The translations under genes were made by a program, and so were the position numbers. Shown here piece by piece: positions 8,205-15,192 of a stretch of DNA of 64,000 nucleotides. How positions within the stretch are numbered: the stretch's first letter is position 1; the number at the start of each line of letters is the position of its first letter. The stretch spans positions 403,069-467,068 of the forward strand of contig NZ_VYVA01000003.1 of NCBI RefSeq assembly GCF_009193215.1. Reading direction: 5' to 3'. This DNA is from Flavicella marina. Its GTDB lineage: Bacteria; Bacteroidota; Bacteroidia; Flavobacteriales; Flavobacteriaceae. Under the pieces are notes generated by a model that worked only from the letters and a program-made list of their open reading frames with translations, searched no databases and was not told where the DNA came from.

Positions 8205-9233
8205 TTATTTTAAAAGTACACTTTTGTAAAGGTCTATTTTTTTAAGCGCAATTCCGGTACCTCTTACCACGGCTCTTAACGGATCTTCAGCAATGTAAAC
8301 TGGTAGATCTGTTTTTTTTGATAGACGTTTGTCTAAGCCTCTTAACATTGATCCACCACCCGCTAAATATATTCCTGTGTTGTAAATATCTGCTGCTAAT
8401 TCTGGAGGTGTTTTCGAAAGTGTTTCCATTACAGCATCTTCAATTCGTAGAATAGACTTGTCTAATGCTTTTGCAATCTCTCTGTAAGAAACCTGAACTT
8501 GTTTTGGTTTACCGCTTAATAGGTCACGGCCTTGAACGAGCATGTCATCTGGAGGTGTTTCTAAATCTTCTGTAGCAGCTCCAATTTGAATTTTAATTTT
8601 TTCAGCAGTAGTTTCTCCAACAAATAAGTTGTGTTGCGTACGCATGTAATACATGATGTCGTTCGTAAACAAATCACCTGCAACTTTTACAGACTTGTCA
8701 CAAACAATACCAGCCAATGCAATTACGGCGATTTCGGTAGTACCACCACCTATATCAATAATCATATTTCCTTTTGGTTCCATGATATCGATACCTACAC
8801 CAATTGCGGCAGCCATTGGTTCGTAAATTAAGTATATTTCTTTAGCATTCATGTGCATCGCAGAATCACGAACCGCACGTTTTTCAACCTCAGTAATTCC
8901 AGAAGGAATACAGATGACCATACGCAATGCTGGGGGAAACATTCTTTTTTTAATAGAAGGGATGTTCTTGATAAATTCTTTTATCATTCCTTCAGAAGCT
9001 TCAAAATCAGCAATTACACCATCTTTCAATGGACGAATTGTTTTAATGTTTTCATGCGTTTTACCTTGCATCAGGTTTGCTTTTTGTCCTGTTGCGATAA
9101 TTTTACCAGAAGACCTGTCTCTTGCTACAATCGAGGGGGCATCTACCACTACTTTTCCATTGTGAATGATAAGTGTGTTGGCAGTTCCTAAATCAATAGC
9201 AACATCTTCAATCATGAAATCAAAAAAACCCAT
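8205..9233 (-). CDS. mreB: Actin-like cell-shape protein MreB
   Basis: MreB forms membrane-associated filaments that guide lateral wall synthesis. The 342 residues contain the actin-fold phosphate loops DLGTANT (14-20) and DIGGGTTEIAVI, plus the adenosine motif YLAGGGSMLRGLD near the C-terminus. The length matches the family. It is the first gene of the minus-strand elongasome operon mreB-mreC-mreD-mrdA-rodA. purH lies upstream on the same strand, separated by a terminator-like hairpin at 9267-9294. Confidence 0.97.
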   Translation of the reverse strand: MGFFDFMIEDVAIDLGTANTLIIHNGKVVVDAPSIVARDRSSGKIIATGQKANLMQGKTHENIKTIRPLKDGVIADFEASEGMIKEFIKNIPSIKKRMFPPALRMVICIPSGITEVEKRAVRDSAMHMNAKEIYLIYEPMAAAIGVGIDIMEPKGNMIIDIGGGTTEIAVIALAGIVCDKSVKVAGDLFTNDIMYYMRTQHNLFVGETTAEKIKIQIGAATEDLETPPDDMLVQGRDLLSGKPKQVQVSYREIAKALDKSILRIEDAVMETLSKTPPELAADIYNTGIYLAGGGSMLRGLDKRLSKKTDLPVYIAEDPLRAVVRGTGIALKKIDLYKSVLLK

Positions 9234-9261
9234 AGTTCTTTTTTCGGTATTAGGTTAAAAT

Positions 9262-9294
9262 ATAAAGAATGTGCTCACAAAAGTGAACACATTC
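9262..9294 (-). terminator. Terminator between purH and mreB
   Basis: Near-perfect inverted repeat GAATGTGCTCAC (9267-9278) and GTGAACACATTC (9283-9294) with a four-base loop. Read on the minus strand it is followed by TTTATATTTT. It lies just after the purH stop (9310), so it probably separates purH from the mre operon. Confidence 0.75.
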
Positions 9295-9309
9295 TCCAAA
9301 TTTAATGAA

Positions 9310-10836
9310 TTAATGTTTAAAATGACGTGTTCCAGTGAAAACCATTCCGATATTGTTAGCATCACAATAATCGATTGATAATTGGTCTTTGATAGAACCA
9401 CCTGGTTGTATTACAGCTTCGATTCCTGCATTGCCTGCAATCTCTACACAGTCAGGGAAAGGGAAGAATGCATCACTTGCCATTACCGCTCCATTTAAAT
9501 CGAAATTGAAAGTTTTTGCTTTGGCAATAGCTTGCTCTAATGCATCTACTCTTGATGTTTGTCCGGTACCACCTGCACACAATTGTTTGTTTTTTACCAA
9601 AATAATTGTGTTCGACTTTGTATGCTTACAGATTTTCGAAGCAAATAATAAATCTTCAACTTCTGAATCAGAAACTACACGTTTGGTAACGTTTGTCAAA
9701 TCTTCTTTTTTGTCTGTTACGTTGTTCGGGTCTTGCGCTAAAACTCCGTTTAAAGCAGTTCTGTAACTGATGTTTGGGAATTCAACGTCTTTCTGAACTA
9801 AAATGATTCTGTTTTTCTTACCTTTTAAAACCTCTAAAGCTTCTTCAGAGTAAGATGGTGCAATTACTACTTCGCAGAACAAACTGTGAATTTCATTGGC
9901 TGTATCTAAATCAATTTCTTTATTTGCAATCAACACACCACCAAAAGCAGAAGTTGGATCACCAGCCAAAGCATCTTTATAAGCTTGAGCCAAGGTGTCT
10001 CTTTGTGCAAAACCACAAGCATTGTTGTGTTTTAAAATGGCGAAAGTCGGAGCTTCATTTTTGAACTCTCTAATTAAATTCACAGCTGCATCAACATCTA
10101 ACAAATTATTGAATGATAATTCTTTACCGTGCAATTGATCAAATAATTCTTCAAGGTTACCGTAGAAAAATCCTTTTTGGTGAGGGTTTTCTCCGTAGCG
10201 TAATTGTTTTACAGTGTCAAAACTTTGTCTGAATTGTGGTTGGTCATCATTCATATAATTGAAGATAGCCGAGTCGTAGTGACTAGAAACGGCAAAAGAC
10301 TTTGCTGAGAATGATTTTCTTTGCTCGATTGTCGTTGCACCGTTTTGTTCTGTAATGATGTCTAAGAATTCTCCGTATTGATCCATAGATGATACACAGA
10401 TTACATCTTTAAAGTTTTTCGCTGCAGCTCTAATTAAAGAAATCCCACCAATATCAATTTTTTCAATAATATCTTGTTCTGGAGCACCACTAGCAACAGT
10501 TTTTTCGAAAGGATATAAATCTACGATTACGATATCAATTTCTGGAATTTCAAATTCTTCAATTTGTTTTTGGTCACCTTCGTTTTCACGTCTGTTTAAG
10601 ATTCCACCAAAAACTTTTGGGTGTAAGGTTTTAACACGTCCTCCTAGAATTGAAGGATACGATGTTAAATCTTCTACGCGAACCACATCAATACCCAAAT
10701 CTTTGATAAAAGTTTCGGTACCTCCAGTTGTGTAAATAGTAACATTTAATTCATTTAATTTCTTAACAATAGGCTCTAAACCATCTTTGTGAAATACAGA
10801 AATTAAGGCAGATTTTGCTGTTTTGCTAGTGCTCAT
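9310..10836 (-). CDS. purH: Bifunctional AICAR transformylase/IMP cyclohydrolase
   Basis: PurH catalyses the last two steps of IMP synthesis in the cytoplasm. From ATG 10836 the protein has 508 residues: an N-terminal MGS-type cyclohydrolase domain (ALISVFHKDGLEPIVKKL, YTTGGTETF, GGRVKTLHPKVFGGIL) and a C-terminal transformylase domain with Lys269-His270 in KHNNACG and SDAFFPFPD. The frame extends 18 codons further to 10890, but that part is unlike PurH, and a promoter-like pair TTGC-N19-TAACTTCG (10860-10890) lies over it, so 10836 is preferred. It is divergent from xrtF. Confidence 0.95.
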   Translation of the reverse strand: MSTSKTAKSALISVFHKDGLEPIVKKLNELNVTIYTTGGTETFIKDLGIDVVRVEDLTSYPSILGGRVKTLHPKVFGGILNRRENEGDQKQIEEFEIPEIDIVIVDLYPFEKTVASGAPEQDIIEKIDIGGISLIRAAAKNFKDVICVSSMDQYGEFLDIITEQNGATTIEQRKSFSAKSFAVSSHYDSAIFNYMNDDQPQFRQSFDTVKQLRYGENPHQKGFFYGNLEELFDQLHGKELSFNNLLDVDAAVNLIREFKNEAPTFAILKHNNACGFAQRDTLAQAYKDALAGDPTSAFGGVLIANKEIDLDTANEIHSLFCEVVIAPSYSEEALEVLKGKKNRIILVQKDVEFPNISYRTALNGVLAQDPNNVTDKKEDLTNVTKRVVSDSEVEDLLFASKICKHTKSNTIILVKNKQLCAGGTGQTSRVDALEQAIAKAKTFNFDLNGAVMASDAFFPFPDCVEIAGNAGIEAVIQPGGSIKDQLSIDYCDANNIGMVFTGTRHFKH

Positions 10837-10975
10837 TTTATGTGTTGTAAAATTTTCTGCGAAGTTACTAATATTGTGATGTTTTCGCAACTATTATTCT
10901 CTAGTCCAAACGAATATTTTTTTGCTTTATTTTCTCATGGAAAAAAAGATTTTGAGATGGGTCTTTTTTTAGAGA

Positions 10976-11006
10976 ATTGTACTTCATTTAAAAAGTGGTA
11001 TTTTTG
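10976..11006 (+). promoter_or_regulatory. Promoter of xrtF
   Basis: ATTG (10976-10979) and TATTTTTG (10999-11006) are separated by 19 nt, matching the Bacteroidota consensus at the -7 box and 3 of 4 bases at -33. The ATG of xrtF follows 14 nt later, leaving a very short leader. Confidence 0.65.
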
Positions 11007-11020
11007 ATGAAAAAGGTTTT

Positions 11021-11578
11021 ATGAGTAAGAGAAAAAGCATCATTGGTTTTTTGATTAAATTTTTTGGATCCTACTTTTTAATGTTTGCGATCTACTCATT
11101 TTATTTGTCGAACACACAGGTTAAAGATGGAGGGTTTACCTGTGCTCCAATTACCGAAAAAGTTGCAATTCAGACGACTTCTTTGTTGAATCTTTTCGGT
11201 TATAATGCAAGTTTCGAGCAACATGATCAAGAACTTTCAGTAAAATTGTTTTTAAACAATGTGTATCTCGCTAGGGTTATTGAAGGCTGTAATTCTATTA
11301 ATATCATTATTTTATTTGTTGCTTTTATTATTGCGTTTCCAGGCGCCTTGAAGAGAACGGTTTTGTATGCGTTGTTCGGAAGTTTTTTAATTTATTATGT
11401 GAACATTGTGAGAATTGCATTTTTGACAGTTGCTTTAGCAAAATTCCCAGAACAGCGTGAAGTCTTGCATAATTTAGTGTTTCCTGCAATTATATACGGA
11501 TTGGTATTCCTTTTATGGGTCGTTTGGGTAAATTATTTTTCTAGTTACAAACAAGTGCGAGATGAAAAAAACAATTAG
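11021..11578 (+). CDS. xrtF: Exosortase family protein XrtF
   Basis: A membrane-embedded cysteine transpeptidase-like protein of the exosortase/archaeosortase superfamily, which cleaves and anchors proteins carrying a C-terminal sorting signal. The 185 residues have four to five membrane helices and the catalytic triad in the expected order: Cys90 in VIEGCNSIN, Arg131 in NIVRIAFL, and His150 in VLHNLVFP. XrtF is a known flavobacterial type without an experimentally proven substrate. The downstream partner gene overlaps by 17 bases, the usual XrtF arrangement. Confidence 0.9.
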   Translation: MSKRKSIIGFLIKFFGSYFLMFAIYSFYLSNTQVKDGGFTCAPITEKVAIQTTSLLNLFGYNASFEQHDQELSVKLFLNNVYLARVIEGCNSINIIILFVAFIIAFPGALKRTVLYALFGSFLIYYVNIVRIAFLTVALAKFPEQREVLHNLVFPAIIYGLVFLLWVVWVNYFSSYKQVRDEKNN

Positions 11579-12005
11579 ATACTTTCTTGTGGCATTGCTT
11601 TTTTTAGCATTAGTTTTGGTAAGAGCATTTGAGACTGAGCTTTTTTATGATCCATTCATTGTGTTTTTTCAAAATGATTATTTGTACACTTCTATTCCGC
11701 AGTTTGATTTCGGTAAATTAATTTTGAACTTATGCTATCGCTATACATTGAACTCAATAATTTCTATTGCAATTATTTATCTAGTTTTTGAAAAACTAGG
11801 TTATGTGATCTTAGCTTCTAAGTTATATGTGTATGGATTTGTTATGTTAACTATTGTGTTTTCTGTACTGTTGTATTTTGATTTCTCTTCTGGATACTTA
11901 TTGCCTTTTTACATTCGAAGATTTATCATCCATCCTTTGTTTTTATTGTTGTTATTGGCAGCTTTATTTTATGAAATGTTGATTGGGGTAAAGCCGAAAC
12001 TGTAA
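11562..12005 (+). CDS. Exosortase F system-associated membrane protein
   Basis: A 147-residue protein with about four hydrophobic helices, starting MKKTIRYFLVALLFLALVLVRAFE and containing FYDPFIVFFQNDY and FSSGYLLPFYIRRFIIHPLFLLLL (quoted in part). It starts inside the last codons of xrtF (17-base overlap), so translation is coupled. Its membrane topology, the FYDPF motif and its position identify it as the protein regularly paired with XrtF. Its biochemical role is unknown. Confidence 0.85.
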   Translation: MKKTIRYFLVALLFLALVLVRAFETELFYDPFIVFFQNDYLYTSIPQFDFGKLILNLCYRYTLNSIISIAIIYLVFEKLGYVILASKLYVYGFVMLTIVFSVLLYFDFSSGYLLPFYIRRFIIHPLFLLLLLAALFYEMLIGVKPKL

Positions 12006-12057
12006 CTTTTAACAGTTTTTAATAGTGTCAATTTTAGAGGTTTCGTAATTTTGTAAT

Positions 12058-12477
12058 GTGAAAGATTTTTTAGTTAAAATAAGTTCGTTGTTCATGGCAC
12101 TTTTGGTGTTGTTCTCATCCATGTCTTTTGGTGTGAGTAAACATTATTGTGCGGATGAAGTAGCCTCGGTGTCTTATTTTGTAGCAGATTCAGGTTGTGG
12201 TATGGAAGCCTTGCCTGTATCGTGCGAAACGACTAAAACACAGCACATAGAAAAAAAATCCTGCTGTAAAACTGAATTTCAACTGATTGATGGAAGTGAT
12301 TTTTTACAAAAAGATGATTTTTCTATTGTAAAAATTCAACTCGAAAGTTATTCGATTCCTGTAGTGTCAGATTTGAGTTTTCAGATTTTTGATACGAATA
12401 ATAACGCCTATAATTTTTACAGTTCTCCTACACTTCTAAAAGATAGAACTGTCTTGTTCGAAACATATTTGATTTGA
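12058..12477 (+). CDS. HYC_CC_PP family protein, probable metal-linked secreted protein
   Basis: A 139-residue protein starting at GTG 12058. It has a signal peptide (KDFLVKISSLFMALLVLFSSMSFG), then SKHYC (the HYC motif), more Cys (SGCGME, VSCETT), a Cys pair in KKSCCKTE, and FYSSPTLL in place of the usual proline pair. Members of this family commonly sit beside TonB receptors and HMA proteins, exactly as here, and are thought to act in metal handling, probably copper. A -7-like TAATTTTG (12046-12053) ends only four bases before the GTG, so the message may be leaderless. Confidence 0.75.
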   Translation: MKDFLVKISSLFMALLVLFSSMSFGVSKHYCADEVASVSYFVADSGCGMEALPVSCETTKTQHIEKKSCCKTEFQLIDGSDFLQKDDFSIVKIQLESYSIPVVSDLSFQIFDTNNNAYNFYSSPTLLKDRTVLFETYLI

Positions 12478-12567
12478 TTTTTAGATAAGAACAACTAAAG
12501 AAAGAGTTGCAAATAACTATCTAAAAATAAGAGATATTCATTGAGAATTTCTCGTAAAATTAAATAC

Positions 12568-14808
12568 ATGAAAATCAAATATTTATTTTTTTGGATTGTA
12601 ATTGTACCTAATATTTGTGCTTCTCAGATGCAATTGAAAGGTATGGTTATGTCTCTAGAAGAAACATCTGTTGTGGGTTTACCGGGTGCTACAGTATTTT
12701 GGCTTGGTACTTCAATAGGTACACATACAAATGAAAAAGGCTGGTTCGAATTGCCATTTACCGACGCAACCAATCAATTGGTGCTGAGTTTTGTTGGGTA
12801 TGAAACAGACACGATTGAAATTACCAAAAAAACAGAAGTACATCATTTTTTAAAGCCTAAAAAGACCTTGGATGAAGTGGTTGTTAATGGAAGTGTTCAA
12901 GCAACTAGTACGTCTTTCTATAGTCCGTTGAACAAGGTGAGTATTAATGAAGCAGAGCTGTTGAAAGCAGCATGTTGCAATTTGTCTGAAAGTTTCGAAA
13001 CGAACCCGATAGTGGGAGTCAGTTATTCCGATGCATTATCGGGTGTCAAGCAAATTGAAATGCTGGGTCTTACAAGTCCTTATATATCTATTACACAAGA
13101 AAATATTCCATCCGTTCGTGGTGCTTCTCAAGTATATGGAATGTCGTTCATTCCTGGAACATGGATAGAAAGCATTCAAGTGACGAAAGGTACCGGATCT
13201 GTAGTCAATGGTTTCGAGAGTATCTCAGGTCAAATAAATACAGAATTAAAGAAACCTAGAGGAAACGATTCTTTCTTTTTAAACTTATATGGTTCAGGTG
13301 CTGGTCGTATAGAAATCAATACACATTTATTGAAAAAAGTAACTGAAAATTGGAGCACAGGAATGTTTCTTCATGGGAACACCCGGAGTTTAAAAATAGA
13401 TCGCAATGCGGATGGTTTTTTAGATGTGCCAATCGGTAGACAAATCAATCTTATGAATCGATGGCAGTATACCAACCCTAGTTCCGGTTGGGTTAGTTTC
13501 ATAGATTTTAAATACGTGTCAGATCAAAAACAAATAGGAGAGGTTTTATTTGAACCTAAAAAAGATAAGTTTTCAACAATACATTATGGTGGTGAAATCG
13601 GAACAGAACGAATTGAGGCAGCGGCAAAATTAGGGTATGTGTTTGATGAGAAACCTTATCAGAGTTTTGGTTTACAAGCATCCTACAGTCAGCACCGACA
13701 AGATTCGTATTTTGGATTGAATCGTTATGATATTGAACAGCATAGTTACTATTTCAATTCAATTTTTCAATCTATATTGTTCAATACCATGCATACTTTT
13801 AAAACAGGATTGAGTGGTGCGTTGGATATTTATCAAGAGCAAGTGAATTCAGAGTTTTATAATAGAAACGAAAAATCTATCGGTAGTTTTTTTGAATATA
13901 CCTATGATAATATCGACGATATTACAGTAGTCGCTGGTGTAAGGTTCGACTATCACTCGGTGATGGGATTTACCTTAGTTCCGAGATTGCATGTAAGATA
14001 CGAGCCTTGGAGATCAGGGGTGTTCAAATTTGCGCTAGGAAAAGGACAACGAATGGCGAGTGTTTTTACGGAAAATCAAAAAATGTTTGCTTCGTCTAGA
14101 AATATCATTATTGAAAGTACAGATTCGAAAGGTGCTTACGGTTTATCACCAGAAGTAGCTTGGAATTATGGTTTGAGTTATTTACACAAATTAAAGTTGT
14201 TTTATCATGATGCGAGTTTTTCAGTTGATTATTTTATTACGGACTTTCAGAATCAAGTGGTTGTCGATTATGATGCATCACCACAAGAAGTTCGTTTTTA
14301 TAATTTAAATGGGGGTTCACAAGCAAGGTCTTTTCAAGTTCAGTTAGATTTCGAATTGAATACTAAATTGAATTTTAGATTCGCATATAAGAATAACGAT
14401 GTTCAAGTAACTTATAACAAAGGAGTTTTGCGAAAAGCACTGCAACCGACAGATTTGTATTTTGCAAATATGGAATTCAAATCAAAACAAGAAAAGCAGA
14501 ATCAATGGAAATGGGATGTTACTTATAGCTTGATAGGCAAACAAAGGATACCCAATACCGAGAGTAACCCAATCGAGTATCGAATGGATGAATGGTCTTC
14601 ACCTTATAGTTTGCTAAATTCACAGGTGACGTATGTGCTTTCGAAAAAGCTAGATTTTTACGTAGGAGGTGAGAACCTTTTAAATGTTACCCAGAAAAAA
14701 TCAATTTTAGGTGTAGATGATCCTTTTGGAGATTATTTTGATACCACTCTTTTGTACGCTCCTGTGGTTGGGTCTATGTACTATGCAGGGCTACGTTATA
14801 ATTTATAA
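12568..14808 (+). CDS. TonB-dependent receptor, probable metal (copper-linked) type
   Basis: Outer-membrane active transporter. From ATG 12568 it has 746 residues: signal peptide MKIKYLFFWIVIVPNICASQ, a CarboxypepD_reg-like domain (to about residue 105), a plug domain with LKAACCNLSESFETNP, IEMLGL, and PSVRGASQVYGMSFIPG, and a barrel ending YYAGLRYNL. The Cys-Cys pair in the plug is a feature I associate with the subfamily next to HYC_CC_PP and HMA genes. A TTG at 12541 is in frame upstream, but the signal peptide fits ATG 12568. Energy would come from a TonB system such as the one at the left edge. Confidence 0.88.
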   Translation: MKIKYLFFWIVIVPNICASQMQLKGMVMSLEETSVVGLPGATVFWLGTSIGTHTNEKGWFELPFTDATNQLVLSFVGYETDTIEITKKTEVHHFLKPKKTLDEVVVNGSVQATSTSFYSPLNKVSINEAELLKAACCNLSESFETNPIVGVSYSDALSGVKQIEMLGLTSPYISITQENIPSVRGASQVYGMSFIPGTWIESIQVTKGTGSVVNGFESISGQINTELKKPRGNDSFFLNLYGSGAGRIEINTHLLKKVTENWSTGMFLHGNTRSLKIDRNADGFLDVPIGRQINLMNRWQYTNPSSGWVSFIDFKYVSDQKQIGEVLFEPKKDKFSTIHYGGEIGTERIEAAAKLGYVFDEKPYQSFGLQASYSQHRQDSYFGLNRYDIEQHSYYFNSIFQSILFNTMHTFKTGLSGALDIYQEQVNSEFYNRNEKSIGSFFEYTYDNIDDITVVAGVRFDYHSVMGFTLVPRLHVRYEPWRSGVFKFALGKGQRMASVFTENQKMFASSRNIIIESTDSKGAYGLSPEVAWNYGLSYLHKLKLFYHDASFSVDYFITDFQNQVVVDYDASPQEVRFYNLNGGSQARSFQVQLDFELNTKLNFRFAYKNNDVQVTYNKGVLRKALQPTDLYFANMEFKSKQEKQNQWKWDVTYSLIGKQRIPNTESNPIEYRMDEWSSPYSLLNSQVTYVLSKKLDFYVGGENLLNVTQKKSILGVDDPFGDYFDTTLLYAPVVGSMYYAGLRYNL

Positions 14809-14819
14809 AATATAAAAAA

Positions 14820-15161
14820 ATGAGAAAACTAATTAAAGTGCTGTTATTGTTTATTTCGGTTGTTGCTTATTCGCAACAGATACCAGAGAAAAGTAAAAAA
14901 AGAAATAGTGTTCTAGAAGTAAATGGTAATTGTGAAATGTGCAAGGCGCGTATCGAAAAAGCTTGTTTGAAAACTAAAGGTGTGAAATATGCCTATTGGG
15001 ATGTTGCTTCAAAAAAGCTGAGTGTAGTTTATAATGAAAATAAAACTGAATTGTCAGATATTCAACAATCGGTTCTAATGGTTGGACATGATGTTGATTC
15101 TTTACGAGCAGCAGCACCAGTTTACAATAGATTGCATGCTTGTTGTAAATTTCGAGAATAA
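14820..15161 (+). CDS. Secreted heavy-metal-associated (HMA) domain protein
   Basis: A 113-residue protein with signal peptide MRKLIKVLLLFISVVAYSQQ and an HMA fold with the metal-binding pair in NGNCEMCKARIEKAC, followed by the typical GVKYAYWDVASKKLSVVYNE strand pattern. A further Cys pair (HACCKFRE) closes the protein. HMA domains bind Cu(I) or similar soft metals. It starts 11 bases after the TonB receptor stop, so it is co-transcribed, and it would work in the periplasm as a chaperone or scavenger for the imported metal. Confidence 0.88.
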   Translation: MRKLIKVLLLFISVVAYSQQIPEKSKKRNSVLEVNGNCEMCKARIEKACLKTKGVKYAYWDVASKKLSVVYNENKTELSDIQQSVLMVGHDVDSLRAAAPVYNRLHACCKFRE

Positions 15162-15192
15162 AAAAATGCGACCGTTCGGTCGCATTTTTTTT
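15162..15192. terminator. Bidirectional terminator
   Basis: AAAAAATGCGACC, loop GTTC, then GGTCGCATTTTTT (15161-15190 region). It has A-runs on one side and T-runs on the other, so it can serve both the HMA gene (plus) and the convergent receptor-like gene (minus, stop at 15191). Confidence 0.92.

Noticed and set aside
8851..9191. Two open frames of over 100 codons antisense to mreB
   Set aside because: Shadows of a highly conserved gene; the sequences are unlike any protein and mreB motifs are intact on the other strand.
12541..12567. TTG start giving a longer TonB receptor
   Set aside because: The added nine residues precede a perfect signal peptide starting at ATG 12568.
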